Program-made: the position numbers and the translations under genes | Shown here: positions 35,256-45,200 of the stretch, piece after piece | How positions within the stretch are numbered: position 1 is the stretch's first letter | Layout: each line of letters starts with the position of its first letter | Assembly: GCA_964428015.1 (NCBI GenBank) | Contig: CAYRWR010000015.1 | Span: 1 to 64,000, forward strand | Length of the DNA: 64,000 nucleotides | Direction of reading: 5' to 3' | Source: CAYRWR01 sp964428015 | Lineage (GTDB): Bacteria > Spirochaetota > Brevinematia > Brevinematales > CAYRWR01 | Notes under the pieces: generated by a model | The model's input: only the letters and a program-made list of their open reading frames with translations | What the model was told of the DNA's origin: nothing | The model's database searches: none

Positions 35256-36037
35256 AGGTTGGTCAGAATTTCCACAGTGTGACTGATCAGTTCCAGGCCA
35301 CCCCAGTCTCCATGTCCGGGGATTACTATTTCATAACCGTTGGTCCGGATATTAGACAAGCTGAACGCCCATTGCCCCAGGTTGGCATCGGCGGTATTAC
35401 CCGGCTTAGTGACATTTATATCCAGGATCATACACCCGCCAAACAGTACTTTTTTCTCCGGGAAATAGACCACACTATTATCAGGTGAATGTCCCGGACC
35501 GGGATAGAGCAGTATCACATCCAGACTGCCCAGCGGCATTAAAACACCCTGTGTCAGATGTAGAATTACATCCGGTTTAACATATTTGAAATTTTTATAA
35601 TATTTTTTCATTTCAGGTTCAGTCACCCAGCCGGTGAGCAGCTCCAGAGATGTCTGTCCTCTTTTTTGAATACTCTCCAGGGTCAGGTCTGAACCTATGA
35701 TATGTCCGCATTCCCGGATGGCCTGGTTGCCTCCCAGCCGGTCGATATGAAAATGAGTGTTTATTTCCGTGATGTCACTACCCGGATATTTTTTTAGGGC
35801 CCAATCCAGTACTTTCCGGGTAGCTTCCGGGGTATAGGGGGTATCCACCAGGATCAAGTGTCCATCCTGGTAGACCACCAGACTATTGGAGGGCCAGGGA
35901 TAGGTATGGGTTACTACATATACGTCAGGTGCCACTGAGCGGACATTCAGATTCTCGGCTAACTGCTGCGGATACAGGCGAGGATGAAAACAAAAAAGTG
36001 CTATAATACCAGCAATTCCAAAATGAAAATGTTTCAT
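35252..36037 (-). CDS. Subclass B1-type metallo-beta-lactamase homologue
   Basis: A 261-residue exported MBL-fold protein with a signal peptide (cut near LYPQQ). All six B1 zinc ligands are present: H95, H97 and D99 (THFHID), H183 (PGHSPDN), C202 (FGGCMI) and H242 (PGHGDWGG). The Cys in GGC, the DANLGQW segment and the terminal ISHTVEIL pattern are features of subclass B1 beta-lactamases rather than generic MBL hydrolases. Hydrolysis of beta-lactams is therefore plausible but untested. Confidence 0.75.
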   Translation of the reverse strand: MKHFHFGIAGIIALFCFHPRLYPQQLAENLNVRSVAPDVYVVTHTYPWPSNSLVVYQDGHLILVDTPYTPEATRKVLDWALKKYPGSDITEINTHFHIDRLGGNQAIRECGHIIGSDLTLESIQKRGQTSLELLTGWVTEPEMKKYYKNFKYVKPDVILHLTQGVLMPLGSLDVILLYPGPGHSPDNSVVYFPEKKVLFGGCMILDINVTKPGNTADANLGQWAFSLSNIRTNGYEIVIPGHGDWGGLELISHTVEILTNL

Positions 36038-36172
36038 GAAAACCCCTTTTTTGTATTAGACAGAGAATCTAAAGGAATAGTGAATATTTTAGATGCATAA
36101 AAGGGGAAAGTCAATTACCTAAAAAACCTAAGTGTATGGCTCCAAAAGATACAAAATCTCCTGCGTATGCGT

Positions 36173-36178
36173 TATAAT
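36173..36178 (+). promoter_or_regulatory. pxpB -10 box giving a probable leaderless mRNA
   Basis: A consensus TATAAT ends 5 nt before the pxpB ATG (36184), so transcription should start at or next to the A of ATG. No Shine-Dalgarno sequence is present. The -35 (TACAAA near 36150) is weak. Confidence 0.55.
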
Positions 36179-36183
36179 AAATT

Positions 36184-36837
36184 ATGACAAAAAGCAATTT
36201 CACCAAATACCTCCTGGGGGATTCCTGCCTGTGCTGGTCCGTGGGACAGGAGATTCACCCCCGACTGGTCCGTCTGGTATTGTCTGTATACACTACCCTC
36301 AAGTCAGATTCCAGTTTGAAGAATCTGGGGGTAAGGGACCTGGTACCCTCTTATACCGCCCTGGCGGTTCATTTTGACCCTCTGGCTGCCGGACAAGATG
36401 ACTGGGAGGCCCGGATAGACGAGCTGTTTACCTCTGCCCGTGAAGCAGAACTGGAAACCTGGCAGTCCCCCCAGGTCTGGACCCTGCCCGTGGTTTATGA
36501 CGGTCCCGACATGGAGAGGCTGTCCCGACTCCATAATCTTACCATAGCAGAGATCATTCGCCGGCATATCGCGCCCCGCTATCTGGTAGCCATGATAGGC
36601 TTCAAGCCCCACTTCCCCTATCTGGTGGGACTGGATAAAATATTGAACACCCCTCGTCTGGACAGCCCACGCAAATCTGTGCCGGCCGGTTCGGTAGGAA
36701 TAGGCGGAGCTCAGACCGGCATATACCCCATGGACTCTCCCGGCGGCTGGAATATCATCGGCCGTACCGACCCCGCCCTGCTTACAAAGATCGAACCGGG
36801 ACATAGCCTTATTTTTCAGGAGGTATCTTCCATATGA
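36184..36837 (+). CDS. pxpB: 5-oxoprolinase subunit B (KipI family)
   Basis: The PxpB/KipI subunit of ATP-dependent 5-oxoprolinase, which with PxpC and PxpA opens pyroglutamate to glutamate. Features of this 217-residue protein include the cyclophilin-like C-terminal half with FKPHFPYLVGLD and GSVGIGGAQTGIYP (the conserved AG-S-V-G-I-x-G-x-Q-x-G-I-YP), then SPGGWNIIGRT. It is the first gene of pxpB-pxpA-pxpC, and its stop overlaps pxpA by 4 nt. Confidence 0.92.
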   Translation: MTKSNFTKYLLGDSCLCWSVGQEIHPRLVRLVLSVYTTLKSDSSLKNLGVRDLVPSYTALAVHFDPLAAGQDDWEARIDELFTSAREAELETWQSPQVWTLPVVYDGPDMERLSRLHNLTIAEIIRRHIAPRYLVAMIGFKPHFPYLVGLDKILNTPRLDSPRKSVPAGSVGIGGAQTGIYPMDSPGGWNIIGRTDPALLTKIEPGHSLIFQEVSSI

Positions 36838-37571
36838 TGACTTTAAACTGTGATATCGGTGAAAGGGGTACTGACAATGCATTGGACCTGGATTTGATGA
36901 AAACCATACACATCGCCAATATTGCCTGCGGAGGACATGCCGGGGATGCCGACAGTGTACTCTTTTTCACGAAACTGGCGCAAAAGAACGATGTGAAGAT
37001 CTCAGCCCATCTCTCCTATCCTGACCGGGAAAATTTTGGCAGAAAGAGTATGGACCTGCCGGAAAAGGACCTCCTGGCCTCGCTGGACAATCAGTACCAT
37101 TTACTGGAAGGCGTCACCCGGCTCATTAAATTCCACGGCGCTTTGTATAATGACTCCTGTGTCTATCCCTCACTGGCCGATATACTTACCGGCTGGCTGG
37201 TGGATCATGATACAGATACCGTAATCACCCTACCCGGGGGGAAACTGGACCTGGCCTGTCGTTCCGCGGGTATTCATGTCCTGCGGGAAGCCTTCGCGGA
37301 ACGGCGTTATGCCTGGGATCAGCGTCACAACTGCCTGACTCTGGTCAGTAGATCCAGATCCTACGCCTTTATACATGACCCTGCTGAAGCTTATGCCCAG
37401 GCGGAAGGCATCATCACGCGCCACAGTGTGGAAGCTATATCCGAATCAAGAGAAGATGTTTATTTGACCCAAACTACACCCTTAGAGGCTGACACCATCT
37501 GTGTCCATTCTGATTCACCGATATCTCTGGAGCTTGCCCCCAGACTGTTTGCCAGGTTGAATCGTGGCTGA
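36834..37571 (+). CDS. pxpA: 5-oxoprolinase subunit A (LamB/YcsF family)
   Basis: A 245-residue TIM-barrel-like subunit. The family N-terminus LNCDIGE, the segment IANIACGGHAGDA and the catalytic region SAHLSYPDRENFGRK are all present, as is KFHGALYN. It works with PxpB and PxpC in 5-oxoproline recycling. It overlaps pxpB by 4 nt and pxpC by 8 nt. Confidence 0.93.
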   Translation: MMTLNCDIGERGTDNALDLDLMKTIHIANIACGGHAGDADSVLFFTKLAQKNDVKISAHLSYPDRENFGRKSMDLPEKDLLASLDNQYHLLEGVTRLIKFHGALYNDSCVYPSLADILTGWLVDHDTDTVITLPGGKLDLACRSAGIHVLREAFAERRYAWDQRHNCLTLVSRSRSYAFIHDPAEAYAQAEGIITRHSVEAISESREDVYLTQTTPLEADTICVHSDSPISLELAPRLFARLNRG

Positions 37572-38421
37572 ACTCTTCCAGATTGTAAAACCAGGTTTAT
37601 TCTATCCGGTATCAGCTCCTCAATATGGACGCCAGGATCTAGGATATAGTCCGGGCGGGGCTATGGACCTTTTTTCTTTTTGCTCCGGCAGGATCGCCCT
37701 GGGGAAAAGTCCGGAAATCCAGTCCCTGGAGATCATAGCCCCTCCTGTACTGCGATTCAGGCAGGACACTTACTTTATCCTGACCGGAGCTGGATACAGA
37801 AGGGTGCGGCTAGTCGGAAATCGCTCCCGTGAAATAAACCACCGCCGTGTGTACCTGGCCTCACAGGGCGACACCCTGGAATTCCAGCAACGGGAATACG
37901 GTTTCAGGACCTATCTATCTCTCTTATCTGCGGATCATAAAACAAAGAGTACTATCGAAGGAACATGTCTGGCAGACATTTCCAGGCCGATAGAAGCCAC
38001 GGACCCATCTTGTATCCGAGTCCTGCGCGGCCCGGAATTCAACCTTTTGAAAAATCCGGAAGATTTTACCGGCCATGCCTGGCAGATCAGTCCCGATATG
38101 GATACTATGGGTATGCGGCTCAGGCCCTTGATGCGACACTTGCAATTCCGGCAGGAATACGAAATGATCTCAGAAGCGGTGTGCGACGGCTGTGTCCAGC
38201 TCAGTCCCGCCGGTCCCATCATCCTCCTGCGGGGACGCCAGACTGTGGGAGGCTATCCCCGTATTTTCAGCGTAATTAGTGCCGACCTGGACCGGCTGGC
38301 TCAATATTCACCCTTAAACACCATTCATTTCAGGGAAGCGGATTTAAATGAAGCAATTCAGGCTCTTAGGGAGTACCAGTCCAAGATAGATAATATCCGC
38401 GTTAACCATAAAGGCTTTTAA
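37564..38421 (+). CDS. pxpC: 5-oxoprolinase subunit C (KipA family)
   Basis: A 285-residue subunit of the KipA/allophanate-hydrolase-2 family, starting at GTG inside the end of pxpA. It shows GRQDLGYSPGGAMDLFSF near the start and a late CDGCVQLSPAGPIILLRGRQTVGGYP, matching the family's cyclophilin-like core. It is slightly shorter than the usual 310 residues. Confidence 0.88.
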   Translation: MAELFQIVKPGLFYPVSAPQYGRQDLGYSPGGAMDLFSFCSGRIALGKSPEIQSLEIIAPPVLRFRQDTYFILTGAGYRRVRLVGNRSREINHRRVYLASQGDTLEFQQREYGFRTYLSLLSADHKTKSTIEGTCLADISRPIEATDPSCIRVLRGPEFNLLKNPEDFTGHAWQISPDMDTMGMRLRPLMRHLQFRQEYEMISEAVCDGCVQLSPAGPIILLRGRQTVGGYPRIFSVISADLDRLAQYSPLNTIHFREADLNEAIQALREYQSKIDNIRVNHKGF

Positions 38422-38539
38422 TTGCCGAATCTATCTTAAATTTATTAATATTTAAGTCCTGAAAAATTGTAGGAAAAAAGATCCCATGTTATGCTATAAT
38501 ACTAGAATATTTGTATGATTTAAACACAAGGAGTATATC

Positions 38540-38893
38540 ATGCCTCAGACTATAAAGATAGCTGTACCCACTGATCAGGGTCAGCTCAGCGAACATTTCG
38601 GACAAGCACCCGCCTTCCGTATTTTCGATATTGAAGACGGACGTATCGTACACAGCCGGGAAGAAGTGTCTCCCCCCCATGAACCTGGAGTCATACCCCG
38701 CTGGTTTAGTGAACAGGGAGTTGATATGCTGATCGCGGGTTGTATCGGAGCTACCGCGGCAGAACACTTCCTCAACCTGGGAGTTCAAGTCATCAGTGGA
38801 GCACCCGGCGGACCGGCGGACGCACTTGTTCAGGAATTCTTGGCTCATAATCTGGTGACAACAGGGCATTACTGCCAATGCAACCACCACTGA
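38540..38893 (+). CDS. NifX/NifB-type (dinitrogenase Fe-Mo cofactor) domain protein
   Basis: A 117-residue protein of the small NifX/MTH1175-like family: IAVPTDQGQLSEHFGQAPAF at the start, MLIAGCIGATAAEHF in the middle, GAPGGPADALVQ and a Cys/His-rich end (HYCQCNHH). These proteins are thought to carry or sense iron-sulfur species. No nif genes are present. AAGGAG precedes the ATG. It is probably cotranscribed with the ferredoxin-reductase-like gene 24 bp downstream. Confidence 0.85.
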   Translation: MPQTIKIAVPTDQGQLSEHFGQAPAFRIFDIEDGRIVHSREEVSPPHEPGVIPRWFSEQGVDMLIAGCIGATAAEHFLNLGVQVISGAPGGPADALVQEFLAHNLVTTGHYCQCNHH

Positions 38894-38917
38894 CCGGCAA
38901 ACTCAGGTAGGCGGTAC

Positions 38918-39592
38918 TTGCGGATAACAAGTTTAAAGCAACCGGTCAGACTAAAAGTATTTGAGCAGATCCCCTACGGGCTTACTGCTTATAGACTACG
39001 TCTGGAATGTCCCTGGGATTTTATACCAGGACAGATGGTGGGCATCCAGACCCGCCCTGAAATTGCTCCCCGTTTCTACAGTATATCCTCTCCTCCCGGT
39101 CTAGACTACCTGGAAATAATTTACAATCCTGTGCCTCTGGGATTATTGACCACCGAGTTGGTCACACTGATGCCGGGGGATAGCCTGTGGGTGGAGCCTC
39201 CCCGGGGTACCTTTTCCGACAGTCCGGACCGTCCCGCCTGGTGGATCGCCAACGGTACGGGAGTAGCCCCCTTTCTGTCCATGTTCCGCGCCGGCTGGAC
39301 TGTAAACAAGACTCTGGTCCAGGGTGCGCGTTATGCTGATGACTTATATGGAAAAGAGTATCTGGAACAAGCTGGTCCTGAATTCAAATGGCTGCCTTTC
39401 TGCAGTACCGGTGAAGCTGTTAATACCATCCGGAAAGGCAGATTCAGCGTCTGGCTGGAAAAAGAAGCGGAACTTCCCCTTGATTGCCGATATTTCCTAT
39501 GCGGTAGTGAGCAGATGATTATAGAGGTCCGGCGCATCCTCCAGACCAGGGGCATAAATTTCCAGCAGATACTCTCGGAAATATATTTTTAG
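38918..39592 (+). CDS. Ferredoxin/flavodoxin-NADP reductase family protein
   Basis: A 224-residue FAD- and NAD(P)-binding oxidoreductase starting at TTG. The FAD motif RFYSISSPP, the NAD(P) motif ANGTGVAPFLSMF, and the C-terminal CGSEQMIIEVRRIL and SEIYF are typical of Fpr. The likely role is to shuttle electrons between NADPH and ferredoxin or flavodoxin. It lies 9 bp before rlmN. Confidence 0.85.
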   Translation: MRITSLKQPVRLKVFEQIPYGLTAYRLRLECPWDFIPGQMVGIQTRPEIAPRFYSISSPPGLDYLEIIYNPVPLGLLTTELVTLMPGDSLWVEPPRGTFSDSPDRPAWWIANGTGVAPFLSMFRAGWTVNKTLVQGARYADDLYGKEYLEQAGPEFKWLPFCSTGEAVNTIRKGRFSVWLEKEAELPLDCRYFLCGSEQMIIEVRRILQTRGINFQQILSEIYF

Positions 39593-39601
39593 AAGGAAAC
39601 T

Positions 39602-40659
39602 GTGGAAAAAATCAATTTGTTCGGAAAAAGCCGGGAGGATTTACTGCATATCACAGCTAAGCTGGGAGAGCCGTCCTTCCGATCCACTCAGTTATTTGAA
39701 TGGATGTATAAGAAACAGGTTTATAATCTGCCTGATATGACCAATCTTTCTCTGGCGCTGCGGGAAAAGCTGAATCAGGATTATTGTATCCAGCCCTTAA
39801 GCCCGGGCCGGAGCAATGCCTCTCAGGATGGTACCAAAAAATATCTCTTCCCCGCCGGGCAGGGCAGATTTGTAGAGGCTGCATATATCCCGATTCCGAC
39901 CGGGCTACCCTGTGTGTGTCTACTCAGGTAGGCTGCAAGATGGGTTGCCTGTTTTGTATGACGGGACGCCAGGGTTTTCAGGGGCAGTTAAATACCGGGG
40001 AGATCCTAAGCCAGATCTATATGCTGCCTGAGAGGGATACCCTGACCAATATCGTGTACATGGGTATGGGGGAGCCATTGGATAATGTGGACTCCGTGAT
40101 TGAGAGTATTCTCATCCTGAGTGATCCACAGGCCAGAGGTATAAGTCAGAAACGAATCACAGTATCAACCATAGGAATCATTCCCTCCCTGCACAGGTTT
40201 CTACAGGAGACCAGAGCCAACCTGGCTGTTTCTATCCACAATCCATTTGATGAAGAACGCGCGCAAATGATGCCCGTACAGCATGTCTATCCCATTCGGG
40301 ATGTGGTAGAATGTCTCAAGGAATATGATTTTAAAGATAGAAAACTGAGTTTCGAGTATATTTTATTTTCCGGAGTCAATGATACACCGCATCACGCCCA
40401 AGAGCTGATCCGTTTGCTCAATGGCCTGCGTTGTATTGTCAACCTCATCCACTTCCACCCCATACCAGATTCCCCCCTGCAGGGCACTCCCCGTAATAAG
40501 ATGGAAGAATTTCAGAATATCCTCAAATCCAAAGGACTGATGACCACCATCCGTAAAAGCCGGGGAGAAGATATTCAGGCAGCCTGCGGCCTCTTATCCA
40601 CGTTAAAGCTGGTAAAAAAAGAATCTGTTCAGCAACAAAAGGCAATCATGGATTTTTAA
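39602..40659 (+). pseudogene. rlmN: 23S rRNA (A2503-C2) methyltransferase RlmN, frameshifted
   Basis: Together two frames encode a complete radical-SAM RlmN of about 350 residues. The first (39602-39931) gives the N-terminal domain to FVEAAYIP. The second (from 39892 onward) continues DSDRATLCVSTQ, with the cluster motif CKMGCLFC, and runs to 40659. A one-base deletion in the CCC run at 39889-39891 (CCCC expected) explains the break. RlmN is normally intact, so a homopolymer sequencing error is at least as likely as a real mutation. Confidence 0.85.
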
Positions 40660-40774
40660 TTGTTATTTGAGCTCAACCCGTTGGAAATGTCCTTTATTGA
40701 AAGTTCTGTTGATTGGATTTTTTTGCTATACTTATGGTAATATTTTTCTCACTCTGATCCTGAAGGAGTATTTT

Positions 40775-41346
40775 ATGGATGTTCAATATTATTTCCTCTT
40801 CCTGTTATGGGTTTCTCTGAACTGGGAGTGATTGTATTTACCCGTACCAAACCTAACCCGTCTTTCCGGGATACTAACAGCCTACGGCAGTTGATAGTCC
40901 TGGTAATCAGCCTGGCCCTGGGTATAGGCTGGGCTATCCTGCCCTCCACCCGGTCATTGCTGGTGATAACTTCTCATTCCTCTACCGTACTTAGGGTGAC
41001 TGCCCTCCTGATCCTGATCCTGAGCCTGGTCCTGCGCTGGGTCTCCATCCTGACTCTTAAGCAGTATTTTTCCGCCAATCTCACTATTCAGAAGGACCAT
41101 AAGATAATACAGCAGGGAATTTACAGTGTTCTGCGTCATCCCAGCTACACCGGAGTGGTCCTGTCTTTTCTGGCCCTGGGACTGTCATTCAATAGCTACC
41201 CCAGTCTGGTGTTGATCTTTTTACCTAATTTGATAATGATTTTGATCAGGATAGAGGTGGAAGAAAAAATACTGTTTAAGAATTTTCCCGAGGAATACCC
41301 GGAATACGCCCGAAAAACCAGGAAACTTCTACCGTTTATTTATTAA
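40775..41346 (+). pseudogene. Isoprenylcysteine carboxyl methyltransferase-like membrane protein, frameshifted
   Basis: A frame from ATG 40775 (AAGGAG upstream) encodes MDVQYYFLFLLWVSL and then hits a TGA at 40829. The frame from 40807 continues SELGVIVFTR to 41346 with several membrane helices and the ICMT/PEMT signature GIYSVLRHPSYTG with EEKILFKNFPEEYPEY. One missing base near 40808-40815 (GGG or TTT run) would join them into about 190 residues. Family members methylate membrane-associated substrates with SAM. Confidence 0.72.
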
Positions 41347-41357
41347 CTATTCAGCAA

Positions 41358-42122
41358 CTATAATACTTTGATCCTGTCGCCGGCCTCCAGTAACCGGACA
41401 TAGTTCTGCTCATGAAAATCATCAGGGGACAAGTTTTCAGAATAATGGGAAAAAGTGCCCCAATGAACCGGTAAAATGACTGTAGGTTTCAGGACTTTGG
41501 CTATATTTTGGATGTCTTGTTTATTATTGGTGATCCTACCTAGTAACATACTGAGCAAATTATTTCCCAGGGTTGCCTGTCCGGCATTAGTTATGACCAC
41601 ATCGACCCGACCTGCCAATTCCTGTACGGACCCCGCATCAAAAACCGCGTCTCCTGTGACCAGGATAGTGTGCCGTTCACCGTTCTTTTTATCTATTTCC
41701 AGGAAATAACCGTTGCCATTGCCTACCAGATTGCCCAAAAAGCGGGTTCGGGCATGATACGCCGGCATGGCCGTGATTCGAATTCGGGTGTCTCTGATTC
41801 GGAAATCCTGTGTCTCCTGCCATTCAACAGTGGTGATATCCTGGTGGGATAATTCAGGAAGAGGTTGATTGGAAAAGACCCTGCCTGAGGTGATCACAGC
41901 TTTCCCCGGTGTGTCCAGATGGTCTTCATGGGTATGTGTGATTAACCAGATGTCAATGTCTTTAAATGTACTTTCATCATATACCGGGTCATTGAGCCGG
42001 GTAGACGAAAAGAAACGGTAATTTTGTACTGTACCCCTGGGACAAAGTACAGGATCACAGGCAATTTTCACCCCGTCAATCTCCAGGGTCCAGGTCGCTC
42101 CGCCTATCCATTTAAAAATCAT
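41358..42122 (-). CDS. MBL-fold metal-dependent hydrolase (UlaG/COG2220-like)
   Basis: A 254-residue cytoplasmic hydrolase. It begins WIGGATWTLEIDGVKIACDP, and the metal-binding motif THTHEDHLD, then GDAVFDAG and LPVHWGTF follow. These match the COG2220 family that includes L-ascorbate-6-phosphate lactonase and NAPE-PLD-like enzymes. I chose 42122 because TTGGAG lies 9 nt upstream; an in-frame ATG at 42173 would add 17 residues. The substrate is unknown. Confidence 0.78.
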   Translation of the reverse strand: MIFKWIGGATWTLEIDGVKIACDPVLCPRGTVQNYRFFSSTRLNDPVYDESTFKDIDIWLITHTHEDHLDTPGKAVITSGRVFSNQPLPELSHQDITTVEWQETQDFRIRDTRIRITAMPAYHARTRFLGNLVGNGNGYFLEIDKKNGERHTILVTGDAVFDAGSVQELAGRVDVVITNAGQATLGNNLLSMLLGRITNNKQDIQNIAKVLKPTVILPVHWGTFSHYSENLSPDDFHEQNYVRLLEAGDRIKVL

Positions 42123-42248
42123 ATATTGTAACTCCAATTTTTCCAGACCGACTGAACAGCTCATATGTTGCATGTTTTGGGAAGGGGATAATTATAGCTT
42201 ATCCGGCTTGAAATCTCCAGCTATTTTTACTTCTGATAGGGGAATGGG

Positions 42249-45200
42249 TTAGTTTTCTTCTATATCACTGAGAAAAGCTGTCAGACGGCGGACTTTTATC
42301 TCGATGGGTGAGTCAAATTTTTTGTAAAAGATCATCTCTTTGAGATGCGGTTTGACAGTGATGGGGTGCTTTCCTGTAGTCATGGTTGTCATGACCTTAA
42401 GAGGATCCACCCGGGAAAAACGCGAAAATGCAATCTCAATATACTGGCCTTTTTCTATGAGGCTGGAGATACCCATCTGTCCGGCTTTGATCTTGAGTCT
42501 GGATATCTCAAATAGAGTAGAGACTTCCTCGGGAATAGTGCCGAATCGGTCATCCATCTCGCGGGAAAGCTGCCTGATTTCATCTTCACTTTTAACACTG
42601 ACTACTTTTTTATAGATTTCCATCTTGGTAGGTGAATCCGGGATAAAGCTGTCTGGAATATAGGCGGAATAGTTCAGGTCTATCAGGGTATCCACCTCTT
42701 CCTGGTGCTGACCCTGCAGTCTCTCCACTTCTTCTTTCAGCATACGCATATACATATCATAACCTACCGCGATGATATTTCCATGCTGTTCCGCCCCCAG
42801 AATATTACCCGCCCCTCTGATTTCCAGGTCCTTCATAGCGATATTGAATCCGGCACCCAGATCGGTGTATTCATTGATCACGAACAGGCGCTTTTGAGCG
42901 TTCTCTGTCAGTACCTTGTCCCGGTTGTACAGAAAATAAGCGTGGCCCTCCCTCTGGCTGCGCCCCACCCGGCCTTTGAGCTGATACAGCTGTGACAGGC
43001 CGAAGCGGTTGGAGACGGAGATGATGATGGTATTAGCATTGGGTATGTCCAGGCCGGAGTCGATGATAGTGGTGCAGACAAAGACATTATAGCGGCCTTT
43101 TACAAAACCGATAAAAGCTTCTTCCAGCTCTTCTTCCTGCATCTGACCGTGCCCTATGGCGCACTTGGCCCGGGGGATAAGCTGTTCGATGGCATAGGCA
43201 TATTCGGGCAGTTTTTTTATGGTATTATGCACAAAAAATACCTGTCCGCCCCTGTCCAGCTCATATTCCAGAGCAAATTTGACCACATCCCAGTTGAAGT
43301 CGGAGACATAGGTCTCTACCGGGATGCGCATATCCGGGGGAGTCTGCAGCAGAGAGATATCGCGCAGCTTGGACAGCGCCATGTTCAGGGTACGGGGAAT
43401 GGGGGTCGCCGACAGGCTCAAAAAATCGACCAGAGGATACCTTTCCTTCATAGTCTCTTTATGCATTACCCCGAACTTATGTTCCTCGTCTATGACCACC
43501 AGGCCCAGTTTGTGGAACTGGATGGTTTCGGAAAACAGCTTGTGGGTGCCGATCAGGATATCCAGCTCGTGTTTGACCAGCTTTTTCTTGATCTCGGTGA
43601 GACGCGCCGCGGGAGTGAAGCGGGATACCATGTCCATTTTAACCGGGAAACCCTTGAAGCGTTCTAAAAAGCTAAGGTAGTGCTGCTCCACCAGCACTGT
43701 AGTGGGAGCGATCACAGCCGCCTGCATCCCTTCCATCACGGCTTTGAATGCCGCACGCATGGCGACTTCGGTCTTTCCAAAACCTACATCCCCGCACAGC
43801 AGCCGGTCCATAGGCTGAAAAGTCTCCATATCAGACTTGATCTCTTCGATGACTTTAATCTGGTCGGGGGTCTCTATGTAGGGGAACTGATCCTCAAATT
43901 CCTTTTGCCATACGGTATCAGGCTGAAATTTGTGGCCTTGTTGGGCATTACGCCGGGCATAGATAGCTACCAGTTTTTCGGCAAATTCATGGATAGAAGC
44001 CTCTACCCTGGCCCGTTTCTTACTCCAGGTCCGTGAACCCAGAGAATCTCTCTGGGGATGTTTGCCGCCGCTGCCTATATACTTCCCGATAAGATGGGCC
44101 TGCTCCAGGGGGACAAAAAGCTTCTCATTTTCATCAAAGAGCAGCATGATATAGTCTTTGGCATTCCCCAGGACATCAATACGCTGGATGCCGGCGAACT
44201 GCCCGATACCGTAATTGAGATGGACTACATATTCCCCTTCTTTGATATCTTCAATGTCCTCAAAAAAAGTATCAATCTGCCTGATCCTTTTCCGAAACAT
44301 CCTTTTCTTGCCGGAGAGGTCCCCTTCACTATAAAAAGTAAGTTTTCCGCCCTCCTTAGTCTGTATCTGAAAGCCGTTTTCCAGATTGGACAGGACGATA
44401 TTAAGCCTGGCATCGCTTATTTCCTGATCGGGGCTGCTGATAAATCTGGGTGCAAACCGGGATAAGATCTTCATCATCCGGTCTGCCAGTTCTTCATATT
44501 CTATGAATAAAAAAATATGGTTATCTTCTTCCTGCAGCAGAGTTTCCAGGCTGGTCACAAAACCGGAGAAGCCTGTTTCATGGCGGGGAGCTTCTCTCAC
44601 CCCCAGGTCTATCACGTCTTTTTCATTGAGTCCTCTTAGCCTGAGAGATCGGGAGGGATTTATCTCCAACCAATCCCACAGCAAAGCCGAGGCTTTTTTA
44701 CCGGGAGGACAGTAGCGGTTATATTTTTCTGTGGTCTCCCCTGCCCATTCCGCGGCTCTCTCGCTGCATATCCTTATTACGGGAAAATGGGAATACTCTG
44801 CCAAAGAGCTGGTACGAAGATAATATTCAGGAAAACTGGAATGCAGACGTGCCTGGGTATTTTCTTCTTCACTTATTTCTTTATCCCGTAGCATGGCGAA
44901 CTCGGATGCAGGGATAATCACGGCTTCTGTACAGGTTTCCAGAGAAGTTTGAGTGACCGGGCTGAAGGACTTTATTTCTTCTATTTCATCACCAAACAGA
45001 TTTACACGGAGGGCGTGAGTATACTGGGGAGGAAAAATATCCAGGATATCCCCCCGGATAGAAAACTGCCCCTGTTCACTGACTTTGAACTCTCTCTGAT
45101 AGGCCATACCCGTGAGGCGATGACTGAGTTCTTCCAGATCAATCTGCATCCCGGGTGTGAGCCGGATGACAGACTTTTCCAGGGCGGTTGAGGGGGGGTA

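Noticed and set aside
39784..39891. Independent start of RlmN at 39784
   Set aside because: The first 36 residues in that frame do not resemble RlmN, while the other frame supplies the correct N-terminal domain up to the CCC run.
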